From the NCBI GenBank assembly GCA_036873755.1, contig JAVTVY010025197.1:1-64000 (forward strand): DNA of 64,000 bases. The letters are read 5' to 3'. A model generated the notes under the pieces. It saw nothing but the letters and a program-made list of their open reading frames with translations, did no database searches and had not been told where the DNA came from. Source of the stretch: Hanleya hanleyi. Lineage: Eukaryota > Mollusca > Polyplacophora > Lepidopleurida > Hanleyidae. Of the stretch, positions 34,201-46,954 are shown in pieces. Position 1 is the stretch's first letter. Each line of letters begins with the position of its first letter. Made by a program: the position numbers and the translations under genes.

Positions 34201-37200
34201 TTCTGATATGTACCAGTAAATGCGCTTTATCATTAATTCAATTTAATAGTGGTAAAGTGGCAACAATAATAATGTGCATTCATTCTTGAACAGGTAAGTG
34301 GGCAACATTAGTCATCTGCATTTCATATACCGCTAAGTTAGCAACATCAGTAATCCTTCTTATACCAGTAAGTTGGCAACATCAGAAATCTACAGTCATT
34401 CTTATACCAGCAAATGGGTAACACCAGTAACCTAATGCATCCTTATACCGATAAGTTGGCAACATCAGTATTATCTGCAAGCAGTCTTATACCATGTATA
34501 CTGGAAAGTGGGCAATATCTATAACCTACTTTCATTTGTGTACTGTTAGGTGGGCCTGCAACTTCAGTAATCTGGTGATATTGGTAATCTATCATCAAGA
34601 TTCATCAGTAATGCCACAATCATTTCCATCAGGGAACAGACATCAGTAATCTGCATTGATTTTCATCACCAACAGACCTATCTGTACGTACAGTTTCATT
34701 GGTGACAACCATCAGTAATCTGCATTCATATTATCCGTGATCTGCAGTCATTTCACCAGTGATTGACAACAGTAATCTACATTAATTTTAATTGTGGACA
34801 GACATCAGTAATCTACATTCATTTTAATTGGGGACGGACATCAGTAATCTACATTCATTTTAATTGAGGACAGACATCAGTAATCTACATTCATTTTAAT
34901 TGGGGACGGACATCAGTACCGGTAATCTACATTCATTTTAATCAGGGACAGACATCTGTAATCCAGGCCTTCAAGTGCCTCCTATATTTTCCTATATTTT
35001 TGAGTCATTCCTATATTTTCCTATATTTTACTCAAAACCTCCTATATTTCCTATATTTTGACTTTTTCTCATGAAAACTTTCATCAATGCTCTGTCATGA
35101 GTCAAACTGGCATGAGGAAATACATTTCAGCAAAAAAATTTCGACAAAATTTCGGCAAATATGAAAACATTTCAATCTCTCTATGCTGAATCAAATAACA
35201 GAACAGGTCACCTGAAAAACCACCACTATGACCGCATTCAGTGAAAGTTATTTGATTAAAGTGATCATAAGCCCGCAAGTAAAGTTTCCATCAAATGAAA
35301 GACCATTGCCAATAGTGTGGGAAAATATTTATTGTAATTTTTTACGATTTTATTACACAGAGTAAACTGCAAATAAAGCATGGTTTTCTATGGTGGTCTG
35401 TGGCAATCATATCTAGGTCCAGTGACGTCACACTGCCTTAATACATATATTTCAAACTTTGTATGCACTTTCCAATGCTTGATTCAAGCTTAAGGTGTGT
35501 ATACTTTGAGTTTCAACACAGACTCACTGTTCCAATGTGCATGTTTCAGCAAAAATCAGGGAAATTAAATGCAAGATTCAAATTGACTTGACACTTATGA
35601 GTTACCATCTCTCAGATTTTGGTGAAACATTCACATTGGAACAGTGAGTCTGTGTTGAAACTCAAAGTATGCACACCTTAAGCTTGAATCAAGTATTGGA
35701 AAGTGCATGCAAAGTTTGAAATATATGTATTTAGGCCGTGTGACATCACTGGACCTAGATATGACATCCTCGCGAGCCAGTGTATCAATCGATAGGCTAC
35801 GATCGGTACACTGGCTTGGTTAGTTACTGATAGCAGTTCTTGATATAAATAGCTGGATGGGTATCCGCTAAACTGAACCAATCAGTAAGCGCGCTGAAGC
35901 AGCTCATCAGGCCAATCCGCAGCGAGGTTTGAGATTTGACAGGTTTGAATTTCATCGCCGGCCAGACTACCTTTGAAGTTAGGCTGAAATCGACATCGGC
36001 TGTCAAAGCATAAACCGCAGCCTTCAGATATCAAAACAACCACTGGGGATGAAATGTACGAGATTGTGTAATAAATGCAACACCTTGAGAACTCATCCGA
36101 ATCATCAAAAATGTCCAGGTAAACCCTCTTCGAGGATTTAGGGGTTACCTGGACGTGTGCAGATGAGATATGATTGCAACAGACCACCATAGAATACCAC
36201 GCTTTATTTGCAGTTTACTCTGTGTAATAAAATTGTCAAAAAATTACAATAAATATTTTCCCCACACTGCAATGGTCTTTCATTTGATGGAAACTTTACT
36301 TGAGGGTTTACGATCACTTTAAACACCAGAAAACTACCAAGTTTGGCACATACAATGTGGTACAGACAGTCTTACACTGCTTTAATTCCTATATTTTCCT
36401 ATATTTTATTCAGAAAATTCCTATATTTCTCCAAATTTCCTCCTATATTTTCTCCTATATTTTCACTGTGAGCCACTTGAAGGCCTGGTAATCTACATTC
36501 ATTTTAATCAGGGAACAGACATCAGTAATCTGCATTCATTTTAGTCGATGACAGACATCAGTAATCTGCATTCATTTCATCAGGGACAGACATCAGTAAT
36601 CTACATTCATTTAATCGGGGACGGACATCAGTAATCTACATTCACTTAATCAGTGATAGACATCAGTAATGTGCATTCATTTCATCAGTGACACACATCA
36701 GTAATCTGCATTCATTTTAATCGCAGACAGGCTTCAGTAATCTGCATTAATTTTTATCAGGCATACATCAGTTATATAAATTCATTTTAATTGGGGACGG
36801 GCTTAAGCAACTTACATTTATTTTCATCAGGGACAGACTTCAATATTCATTTCATTAGGGACAACCATCAATAATCTGCATTCATTTTCATCACTGACAA
36901 ACATAATCTGCGTTCATTTCATCAGCGAAAGACATCAATAACCTGCATTTGTTTAATCAGTGACAGTCATCAATAATCTGCATTCATTTCATCAGTGACA
37001 GACATCAATAATCTGCATTCATTTCATCAGTGACATCAATAATCTGCATTCATTTCATCAGGGACATACATCAATAATCTGCATTCATTTCATCAGTGAC
37101 ATCAATAATCTGCATTCATTTCATTTGTGACAGACATCAATAATCTGCATTCATTTCATCAGTGACGTCAATAATCTGCATTCATTTCATCAGGGACAGA

Positions 37201-40200
37201 CATCAATAATCTGCATTCATTTCACCAGGGACAGGCATCAATAATCTGTATTCATTCCATCAGTGACAGACATCAATAATCTGCATTATTTCATCAGGGA
37301 CAAACATCAATAATCTGCATTCATTTCATCAGTGACAGGCATCAATAATCTGCATTCATTCCATCAGGGACAGACATCAATAATCTGCATTCATTTCATC
37401 AGTGACAGACATCAATAATCTAGATTCATTTTCATCAGGGACAGACATCAATAATCTGCATTCATACCATCAGTGACAGACATCAATAATCTGCATTCAT
37501 TTCATCAGGGACAAACATCAGTAATCTGCATTCATTTCATCAGTGACAGGCATCAATAATCTGCATTCATTCCATCAGTGACAGACATCAATAATCTGCA
37601 TTCATTTCATCAGGGACAGACATCAATAATCTGCATTCATTTCATCAGTGACAGACATCAATAATCTGCATTCATTTCATCAGGGACAGACATCAATAGT
37701 CTGCATTCATTTCATCAGGGACAAACATCAGTAATCTGCATTCATTTCATCAGGGACAGACATCAATAATCTGCATTCATTCCATCAGTGACAGACATCA
37801 ATAATCTGCTTTCATTTAATCAATAATCTGCATTCATTTCATCAGTGACAGACATCAATAACCTGCATTCATTTCATCAGGGACAGGCATCAATTATCTG
37901 CATTCATTTCATCAGTGACATCAATAATCTGCATTCATTTCATCAGTGACAGGCATCAATAATCTGCATTCATTTAATCAATAATCTGCATTCATTTCAT
38001 CAGTGACAGACATCAATAATCTGCATTCATTTCATCAGGAACAGACATCAATAATCTGCATTCATTCCATCAGTGACAGACATCAATAATCTGCATTCAT
38101 TTCATCAGGGACAGACATCAATAATCTGCATTCATTTCATCAATGTCAAACATCAGTAATCTGCATTCATCCCATCAGGGACAGACATCAATAATCTGCA
38201 TTCATTCCATCAGTGACAGACATCAATAATCTGCATTCAGTCCATCAGGGACAGACATCAATAATCTGCATTCATTTCATCAGTGACAGACATCATTAAT
38301 CTGCATTCATTTCATCAGGGACAAACATCAGTAATCTGCATTCATTCCATCAGGGACAGACATCAATAATCTGCATTCATTCCATCAGTGACAGACATCA
38401 ATAATCTGCATTCATTCCATCAGGGACGGACATCAATAATCTGCATTCATTCCATCAGGGACAGACATCAATAATCTGCATTCATTTCATCAGTGACAGC
38501 CATCAATAATCTGCATTCATTTCATCAGGGACAAACATCAGTAATCTGCATTCATTCCATCAGGGACAGACATCAATAATCTGCATTCATTCCATCAGTG
38601 ACAGACATCAATAATCTGCATTCATTCCATCAGGGACGGACATCAATAATCTGCATTCATTCCATCAGGGACAGACATCAATAATCTGCATTCATTTCAT
38701 CAGTGACAGCCATCAATAATCTGCATTCATTTCATCAGGGACAAACATCAGTAATCTGCATTCATTCCATCAGGGACAGACATCAATAATCTGCATTCAT
38801 TCCATCAGTGACAGACATCAATAATCTGCATTCATTCCATCAGGGACGGACATCAATAATCTGCATTCATTCCATCAGGGACAGACATCAATAATCTGCA
38901 TTCATTTCATCAGTGACAGCCATCAATAATCTGCATTCATTTCATCAGGGACAAACATCAGTAATCTGCATTCATTCCATCAGGGACAGACATCAATAAT
39001 CTGCATTCATTCCATCAGTGACAGACATCAATAATCTGCATTCATTCCATCAGGGACGGACATCAATAATCTGCATTCATTCCATCAGGGACAGACATCA
39101 ATAATCTGCATTCATTTCATCAGTGACAGCCATCAATAATCTGCATTCATTTCATCAGGGACAAACATCAGTAATCTGCATTCATTCCATCAGGGACAGA
39201 CATCAATAATCTGCATTCATTCCATCAGTGACAGACATCAATAATCTGCATTCATTCCATCAGTGACAGACATCAATAATCTGCATTCATTTCATCAGTG
39301 ACAGACATCAGTAATCTGCATTCATTTCATCAGAGACTGAAAACAATAATCTGCATTCATTTCATCAGTGACAGGCATCAATAATGTGCATTCATTTCAT
39401 CAGTGACAGACATCAATAATCTGCATTCATTTCATCAGTGACAGACATGAATAATCTGCATTCATTTCATCAGTGACAGACATCCATAATCTGCATTCAT
39501 TTTCATCAGGGACAGACATCAATAATCTGCGTTCATTTCATCAGTGACAAACATCAATAATCTGCATTCACTTTCATCAGGGACAGACATCAGTAATGTG
39601 CACTTCATTCAATTCATCATTGCCAGACACAGGGGACAGGCTTTAGTTGCTATAACCAGGAAATACCCTAATTATCAGCATACATATTTGATAGATAAAG
39701 ATGTAAGTTTTGTACATAATTGGTACTACGTGTACATGAAGACAGTGTATATTTCTGACTTCATTCTATAAATCAAACTTCATGCTCAGATGAGAAGTTT
39801 TGCTTTATGTTTCTGTGTATATTTTTCTCTGTTTGTTTTGTTGGTGTAATTTATCCAGAATTTAATGTGTATTCCTTGTCTCTTTACAGAGGATTCCATA
39901 TTCCGTACTACTTAAAGAATTAGACGTGGAGAACTTGAGAAAATTAGAGGTAAATGACTACTGACAGAGCTGCATAGATATAAAACATGTATTATTTAAG
40001 AGTGGAATATTTACAATTGACATTTCTTAAGAATAAGGTGAGTTCTGTTTCACTTTTACATCAACACTTGGAATATGAAATTGAATTATTTAATTTAGAG
40101 GAACTATGATATATTACCATACATGCCATATGGTTGAGGTTTACTAAAACATTGAATGAGAATTATAATTGACAAATTAGCAGAGTTAAAGTCAAATTTG

Positions 40201-43200
40201 AGAGCACTCACATTGACCATGCATTCATTTAAGTTACATGTACTTCAGGCTTCTGATGTGCAGAAGATGTTCAGAACAATGGAAACATGGTAAACTTGGA
40301 CAGTATTCTTGAGCTGTCAAGTTACTCAGGTGTGAGAATAGCCAGGTTCACTCATGTGTCAGCTTAGACAGGTTTACTCAGGTGTGAGATTAGCCAGGTT
40401 CACTCAGGTATCAGCTTAGACAGGTTCACTCAGGTGTCAGCTTAGACAGGTTCACTCCGGTGTGAGATTAGCCAGGTTCACTCAGGTGTGAGATTAGCCA
40501 GGTTCACTCAGGTGTCAGCTTAGACAGGTTCACTCAGGTGTGAGATTAGCCAGGTTCACTCAGGTGTCAGCTTAGACAGGTTCACTCAGGTGTGAGATTA
40601 GCCAGGTTCACTCAGGTGTCAGCTTAGACAGGTTCACTCCGGTGTGAGATTAGCCAGGTTCACTCAGGTGTGAGATTAGCCAGGTTCACTCATGTGTCAG
40701 CTTAGACAGGTTTACTCAGGTGTGAGATTAGCCAGGTTCACTCAGGTATCAGCTTAGACAGGTTCACTCAGGTGTCAGCTTAGACAGGTTCACTCCGGTG
40801 TGAGATTAGCCAGGTTCACTCAGGTGTGAGATTAGCCAGGTTCACTCAGGTGTCAGCTTAGACAGGTTCACTCAGGTGTGAGATTAGCCAGGTTCACTCA
40901 GGTGTCAGCTTAGACAGGTTCACTCAGATGTGAGATTAGCCAGGTTCACTCAGGTGTCAGCTTAGACAGGTTCACTCCGGTGTGAGATTAGCCAGGTTCA
41001 CTGCGGTGTCAGCTTAGACAGGTTCACTCAGGTGTGAGATTAGCCAGGTTCACTCAGGTGTCAGCTTAGACAGGTTCACTCAGGTGTGAGATTAGCCAGG
41101 TTCACTCAGGTGTCAGCTTAGACAGGTTTACTCAGGTGTCAGCTCAGACAGGTTTATTCCGTTGTCAGCTCAAACAAGTTCACTCAGGTGTCAGCTTAGA
41201 CAGATTTACTCAGGTGTCATCTTAGACAGGTTCACTCAGGTGTCAGCATAGACAGATAGACAGGTTCACTCAGGTGTCAGCTTAGACACGTTTACTCCAT
41301 TGTCAGCTCAGACAAGTTAACTCAGGTGTCAGCTCAGACAGGTTTACTCAGGTGACAGCTTAGACAGGTTTACTCAGGTGTCAGCTCAGACAAGTTTACT
41401 CAGGTGACAGCTCAGACAGGTTTACTCAGGTGTCAGCTTAGACATGTTTAGTCAGGTGTCCGCTTAGACAGGTTTACTCAGGTGTCAGCTTAGACAGGTT
41501 TACTCACATGTCAGCTTAGACAGGTTTACTCCATTGTCAGCTCAGACAGGTTTACTCATGTGTCAGCTTAGACAGGTTCACTCAGGTGTCAGCTTAGACA
41601 GGTTTACTCAGGTGTCTGCTCAGACAGGTTTACTCCGTTGTCAGCTCAGACAAGTTTACTCAGGTGTCAGCTTAGACAGGTTTACTCAGGTGTCAGCTTA
41701 GACAGGTTTACTCAGGTGTCAGCTTAGACAGGTTTACTCAGGTGTCAGCTTAGACAGGCTATCTGTGTTTTGTCAGTACAATAGTGTACCAGCACTGTGT
41801 CCAAATTTGGCTTTCTGTATAGAAATCATAAATTTATAATATTTTTTGTTTTTTCTTCACCAGGATCTGATCATAGAATCTATATATGCAGACATTATAC
41901 GGGGTAAATTGGACCAGAGGAATCAACAGCTGGAGGTGGACTATGCCATTGGTCGAGACATTCGTCCATATCAGGTGTCAGAAATCATGACAGTTCTCCA
42001 GGAATGGTAGGTAGTTCTAGAATGTTTGATACAAGTTTTTGGTAGATATACAAGATCTCCTTGAAATCACTCCTCTAACATGTCTAATACATGTTGCATC
42101 CATACCAAGACTTCTAAGTCCTGTAACTAACCAATAGTGAGAGAGGTGAGGAAGTATTAGGAGATGAAGGTAGAGGTTATGAACTCTCATCGTCCCTGTT
42201 ATCACTTTCACAGACTGGGTTGATGATCTCCGAATGAATCACCACTTTGGAAAAATGAAGAGTAATTGTTTTGTAATTCCTTAAGTTTTGAGAAATAAAT
42301 TATTTCTCGTTTTATGCAGTACTGTTTGTTATTCTGTCCATCATGTCCATCTGAAGAGGGGTGATGTTGACCATCTGTATAACAGTAATTGGTTAGGAGC
42401 TAGCAGCACGATGGACAGTTTGACACCTGAGCACTCATATTGCTTGTATCAACATTAACAGACCTATCCAGTACAATTGCCCCTCTTTATTACAGGTGTA
42501 CAGGCTGTGAAGTCGTGTTACAAGGGGTGGAAACACAGATAACAAAAGCTAACACATGTAAAGAAAATAACAACAAAATAAAGGCACAGATAGAACAAGA
42601 GGTAAAATCATTTGATCCTTTCAATTCATGCCATTACTGTTATATTGTTTTTGTTTATATTGTTTTATATAGAGCTTGTTTTTTCCACTTTTCAGAAGTT
42701 AGATGTAATCAGCCTCAAAATTGATGGATTTTGTAAACTCCCCCGTTTGTTTTTCAGCAGTGAAGTTTGCTAAATCAGGTATCATATGTGATGATAGTGG
42801 AATCGCTAATATCTTGTCAGAGAAATTTGACAGGTTTTCTGTCTCGCTATTGTATGTGTGTTGTATGCGGAGAGGAAAATGACGTAGCAATGCTCACAAA
42901 TCTGACTACTGAACAGCTTCAGCCATGGGATAATGTCATGGCTCATGCCTGGGGTTCGGTGGATTGGCAGAGCATATGTAGGCAGAACATACCACTCGAG
43001 TATATGCTTGATGACATGGCCATTGAAAAATAAACGGCATACCATGCTCTTTTTAAATAGCAATTCCTCCCAGTTTCTCGTAGATGGTAGAAACAAGTTT
43101 AGATTTTTTTTGGTCAAATGTTGTATTTTGTACCTGATTTCAGCCTAGATTACAGGCTGTGCTTACATGTACATGTTTGTCTGGAAATAGAATTTTAACT

Positions 43201-44701
43201 TGTTCCCCACGTGTTGGCATCTATAGGCGGATCGGCATGACAAACAATCCCAAGCAAGATCTTGAGGCAATGTACCCACATACCAAATTTGGAGAGAAAC
43301 TGTTACGGTTTTCAAAAGTTATTGTCCAGAAACAAAATTTAACTTGGTGCCTCCTATCAGCGGATTGTCATGAAAAACAATCCCAAGCGAGATTTATCCA
43401 CCAAATTTGTGACCGAATCCAATCAGTTCTGCAAGTCGAACAGATGGACTCCTAATAGTATAGTCTCCCTCGGGCCCTTCCGGTGTTTTGGGTTGATCAA
43501 ATATATTACGACAATTAAGATGTCAATGAAATGATACAAAATGAGATACCGATGGAGGTTGCTCGTGTATTTCAGAGGTGATCAAATTTATTAGACTGAT
43601 TAATCATATTAATTGAAGCCAGAATTTGGTGGCCATGATTGGATGTCAGTAGTCTGATTGATTTATTAGAGTGTTTAAATAGTATTGTACTATTTCTGAC
43701 TTGGTGCTTGTTTGGAACCTCAAATTTTGTTTTCTATTAACTCCACTCAATCTGCATGGCATGAAAGTGGGGCGATAATGTAGTGTTCAAGGCGTTGATA
43801 ATCTTAGAGGGACAACCACCTTGGAATACCAAATCTGCAGATTATATTATAACAAACAGAAGCAGACAATTGTGCAGATTACTCTGTATTTGCATTGCAA
43901 AAGACCATATGAAAAGTAGTTCCTGGTTGTTAAAGACAGTGATAATGTTCTATACTCAGTGTTCATAGACAGCTATGACTGAACAATCCCAGTAAAATCA
44001 AACAAATGAGACAAATCAAAAACATGTAGAAAATTGTGAGGACTCATTCACAGTGACATGTAAATTTGTATTCACAGCGACTTGTAAATTTGTATTCACA
44101 GCGACATGTAAATTTGTATTCACAGCGACATGTAAATTTGTCAAAAGAAAATTGTGTTGTATTTTGCCGGTTTAACTTCTATGTAATGTAATAATCATCA
44201 CAGAAGATTCTATCCACAAAATTATCAAACAGTAATTCTGTAGATACTGTTTTCGTATGTGATAATAGTTTGGCATTCATGGTGTATTTGCAGGTTGGGA
44301 ATATCAAGAAGACGTTGAAGAGCACACAACAACAGGACATGGATGAACAGATGGTCATAGATAGTAGAGAATTACCAGTACAACAGGAAAAGGCTGCCTC
44401 AAAGAAAACATCAAAAACAAAAGGGTGCGTTATTCTTGGAAAAGCATGGAGAACCTCTTGGGTTTCTGGGTATATTTAAATGGGACCCTGTTAAGCAACA
44501 ATTGACAGTGTTTGACCTGTTGAATTGAAACATTTTCTTAGGTTATTCTCACGGATTTCCACTAAGTACCACATGCATTTAAGCTTTGTGATGCTGGTCT
44601 GCAAATTGTGTTGTTATGGTTCTCCTGATCAAATGTGTACCAGTACACTTTTTTTTTCTCCATTTTTCAGGCTTCGTGGCAGTGGAAAGCTTTGGAAATG
44701 A
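31217..44701 (+). CDS. COPS7: COP9 signalosome complex subunit 7
   Basis: A subunit of the COP9 signalosome, the complex that removes NEDD8 from cullin-RING ubiquitin ligases. Eight coding exons: 31217-31378, 33071-33146, 33462-33550, 39890-39949, 41864-42006, 42496-42601, 44294-44424 and 44671-44701. All introns are GT-AG and the phases join cleanly to 265 residues, close to animal COPS7A/B (about 264-275). The start [20 protein letters not shown] follows an acceptor (TTGTCAG) at 31206, so a non-coding exon lies upstream. The helical N-terminal part and PCI/winged-helix domain (exons 1-5; [49 protein letters not shown]) precede a Lys/Gln-rich tail in exon 7 ([22 protein letters not shown]). 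No break is seen. Recognition is by recalled family similarity; the exon structure is read directly. Intron 3 (33551-39889) is unusually stuffed with repeats. Confidence 0.95.
31462..31745 (+). mobile_element. tRNA-derived SINE in COPS7 intron 1
   Basis: The head resembles a tRNA gene: a box A at 31476-31489 (TAGTCCAGTGGTTA) and a box B at 31518-31528 (GGGTTCGATTC), spaced as in RNA polymerase III promoters. It is followed by a conserved-looking core with GGGTTCTCTCCGGGTACTCC and TTTCCTCCCACA, a tail domain and an ATT-rich 3' end near 31740. The head does not fold as an intact tRNA. It lies in sense orientation in the intron. Confidence 0.8.
31980..32840. repeat. Degenerate intronic repeats (~130 bp)
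   Basis: COPS7 intron 1 holds weakly conserved repeats in which ACTGGTGATGGACTAGAAG-like, (T)ATTTTATCAAGGTCAA-like and AGGCTCTCCAAATTCAC-like blocks recur roughly every 125-130 bp between 32300 and 32840. They are preceded by a TTAGCTGAGAGATATCTCC block. Probably an old dispersed repeat. Confidence 0.5.
33725..34150. repeat. 42-bp minisatellite with a splice-donor motif in each unit
   Basis: Near the start of COPS7 intron 3, about ten 42-bp units read (A)CATGGGTAAGTGGGCAAC, TCCAGTACTCTGTATCC and A(T/C)TCTTA. Starts at 33821 and 33863 fix the 42-bp period. Each unit contains GGGTAAGTGG, which matches the 5' splice consensus. Because 42 is a multiple of three, a 176-codon minus-strand frame runs through it with a 14-residue period; it is not a gene. 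Confidence 0.9.
34151..34957. repeat. Diverged minisatellite (CAGTAATCTACATTCATTTTAAT)
   Basis: Degenerate units carry a GACATCAGTAATCTACATTC core at roughly 37-42-bp spacing, becoming regular towards 34800-34957. It is the left part of the array that resumes at 36488, the two being split by a transposon insertion. Confidence 0.8.
34964..36487. mobile_element. 1.5-kb inverted-repeat DNA transposon inserted in the minisatellite
   Basis: The ends are CAGGCCTTCAAGTG and CACTTGAAGGCCTG, perfect complements, flanked by GTAATC on both sides (34958-34963 and 36488-36493), a likely 6-bp target duplication. Subterminal regions carry many CCTATATTTTCCTATATTT repeats. A second pair of arms (about 35258-35400 and 36170-36315) continues the inverted repeat. 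A nested pair (35408-35560 and 35614-35764, with AGTGAGTCTGTGTTGAAACT) forms an internal hairpin. No transposase frame is seen, so it is non-autonomous; the superfamily is uncertain. Confidence 0.85.
36488..39605. repeat. 35-bp minisatellite with a 210-bp higher-order unit
   Basis: About 85 units of ~35 bp (ATCAATAATCTGCATTCATT, TCATCAG(G/T)GACAGAC), with some 27-28-bp shortened units where the ACAGAC part is lost. From about 38320 to 39200 a six-unit block repeats exactly every 210 bp: the variant ACAAACATCAG lies at 38321, 38531, 38741, 38951 and 39161. It fills the rest of COPS7 intron 3. Confidence 0.95.
40310..41758. repeat. 26/52-bp minisatellite in COPS7 intron 4
   Basis: Units of 26 bp alternate: CAGGTTCACTCAGGTGTGAG plus ATTAGC, and CAGGTTCACTCAGGTGTCAG plus CTTAGA, giving a 52-bp dimer on the left side. 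After about 41100 only the CTTAGA type remains, with TTTACT replacing TTCACT. CAGGTGTGAG and TTAGACAGGT resemble splice donors and acceptors. It ends 105 bp before coding exon 5. Confidence 0.95.
43190..43450. repeat. Dispersed ~140-bp repeat (AACAATCCCAAGC family)
   Basis: Two partial units in COPS7 intron 6 share GGATCGGCATGACAAACAAT, CCCAAGC(A/G)AGATCTTGAGGC, CCAAATTTGGAGAG and TTTTCAAAAGTTATTGTCC. The same family forms the tandem array at 62455-63360 in RCC2. Confidence 0.75.
44046..44141. repeat. 24-bp tandem repeat
   Basis: Four copies of ATTCACAGCGACATGTAAAT plus TTGT, starting at 44046, 44070, 44094 and 44118, in COPS7 intron 6. Confidence 0.9.
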
Positions 44702-45170
44702 AGTCAGCTTGGAAGATATTCTCTGAGAAGTTGAACTGAAAACGGCATTCATAGTCTTGAGCCATGTTTGCATAGTGATACATTTCCAGATATCAACCTG
44801 AATACAGAATAATTTGTGTGCACATTGTTAATGGAAAATTCTTGCTGTGAAGAGAGACAAAATTGAAACATCTCTCCCATATTGCCGTCACAACCAGAGG
44901 AATGACAATGTATGCATCTCTGCCACTGGCCTGACCTGTCCAATGAAATCACCCAGAAGTATACCTTCCAATATTACCATGCTTAGTGATGTAACTCAGC
45001 CTCTGACTTATGTTAAAGCATGATGGAACTCCCTGTTCAATATAACATGTGTATAGGCATTTCTGTATTGTGTTGTCCTTTTACCTGTAGTAGGCCTACA
45101 TTTCTCCAAAGCAATACCATCACTTCATGAACATGCCGTATCACCAATACAGCTCAACCATTATCAGGTC
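44702..45170 (+). other. COPS7 3' flank
   Basis: Probably 3' UTR and downstream DNA of COPS7. No canonical AATAAA is seen before the inverted-repeat element; two AATAAA motifs occur inside it near 46888-46898. Confidence 0.4.
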
Positions 45171-46951
45171 GGAGAGAACTACTACTCTAAAATGGAGGTA
45201 AATACGAAGCTGCGCATCTGAAAACCCCTCGGCTCTGGGCGCCAGCCATTCATAATGTATTCAATATGAAGCAAGACTTCAGGAACACCAAGCAGTCAAG
45301 TGACAAATATACAGATTATGGAAATTTTTTCCATCTAACCGGTATTCATTACATAAGTCTGTTGATGCATCGATGATGTATACCAAATTTTACATCGAGC
45401 ATTTGAAAATTATTAGTGATAGAGATCATTAATGATTTCACATAAATTAAAGATGGCCGCCCATCCTTCCCACCACTCAGAGAAACTGATGTGGTTATTC
45501 ATTGCAAGTCTCTTGATACATGGATGCTGTATACCAAGTTTCATATAGAACACTGAAATGGTATCGAAGATATACATCATTAAAGATTTTGCATAAATTA
45601 AAGATGGCCACCAAGGTTTCCACCCAATCAGAAAAACCAGAACTGTCTATTGATACATCGATGATGTATACCAAATTTTACATCGAGCATTTGAACGGTA
45701 TCAGAGATATAGATCATTAATGATTTCACATAAATTAAAGATGGCCGCCCAACCATCCCGCCACTAAGAGGAACTGATGTCGTTATTCATTACAAGTCTC
45801 TTGATACATCGATGCTGTATACCAAGTTTCATATAGAACACTGAAATGGTATCAAAGATATACATCATTAAAGATTTTGCATAAATTAAAGATGGCCACC
45901 AATGTTTTCGCCCATTCAGAAACGCCAGAACTGTCATTTATCGTAAGTCTATTGATGCATCAATGATATATACCAAATTTTACATCGAGCACTCGAACGG
46001 TATCAGAGATCATTAATGATTTCGCATAAATTAAAGATGGCCGCCCATCCATCCCGCCACTCAGAGGAACTGATGCAGGTCTCTTGATACATCGATGCTG
46101 TATACCAAGTTTCGTATAGAACACTTGAATGGTATCGGAGATATATATCATTAAAGATTTTGCATAAATTAAAGATGGCCACCAAGGTTTCCACCGAATC
46201 AGGGAAAGTGGTTTGGTCATTCCTTTGAAGTTTCTTGATGCATCGATGATCTATACCAAGTTTCACACTGAACAGTGACATGGTACCTAAGATACACAAG
46301 ATTGATGATTTTGCATAAATTAAATATGGCCGCCAAAGTTTCCAACCAATCAGGTCCAGGTTCAATAGGGTTCTGGGCCATGAGCATATGGATGTGCAGT
46401 GCAAGTTTGGTGTGCCTAGGTTAAGTCGTTCTAAAGATATCTTGGTAACGAGAAAGCTGTGATGGTTTCGCATAAATTAAAGATGGCCGCCAAAGTTTCC
46501 AACCAATCAGGTCCAGATTCAATAGGGTTCTGGGTCACGAGCATACGGATGTGCATTGCAAGTTTGGTGTGCCTAGGGTAAGTCGTTCTAAAGATATCTT
46601 GGTAACGAGAAAGGTGTGACGGACAGACGGACGGACGTACATGACGACGACAATACCCTTCGGCCAAATTTTGGCCGAGGGGTAAAAAGTCATTTTTGCC
46701 CAATAAAGTCAAGAATATTTTGAAGAGAGACATCCGCCATTGTTGATCATGGACCATATCCACATCGGATCATACGTTTTATTTTCCATTACAAATTAAG
46801 GCTGCACACTTTCATTGGAAAATCAGTTACGACATGTAACAAAATATAAGCGAAGTCGCCTGTCAGAAGATTTTGGGATGTTATGCTGAATAAATAAAGT
46901 TACCAAAACGGCCTTTTTTACCTCCATTTTAGAGAGGTAGTAAGTTCTCTC
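45171..46951. mobile_element. 1.8-kb inverted-repeat element with internal tandem units
   Basis: The ends are inverse complements: GGAGAGAACTACTACTCTAA and AATGGAGGTAAA at the left (45171-45203), and TTTACCTCCATTTTAGAG through AAGTTCTCTCT at the right (46917-46951), differing by a small indel. The interior is tandem units of ~150-300 bp with CATAAATTAAAGATGGCC(G/A)CC, TATACCAA(A/G)TTT and TCTTGATACATCGATG. Near its right side is a GACGGACAGACGGACGGACG segment followed by the palindrome CGGCCAAATTTTGGCCG and GGGGTAAAAA, the same terminal signature as the 9.4-13.2 kb repeats. No coding frame is credible. Confidence 0.75.
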
Positions 46952-46954
46952 TAA

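Noticed and set aside
44046..44141. Regular short repeats resembling a CRISPR array
   Set aside because: Units are directly abutting with no unique spacers, there are no cas genes and the genome is eukaryotic; the same holds for the 59-, 42- and 35-bp arrays.
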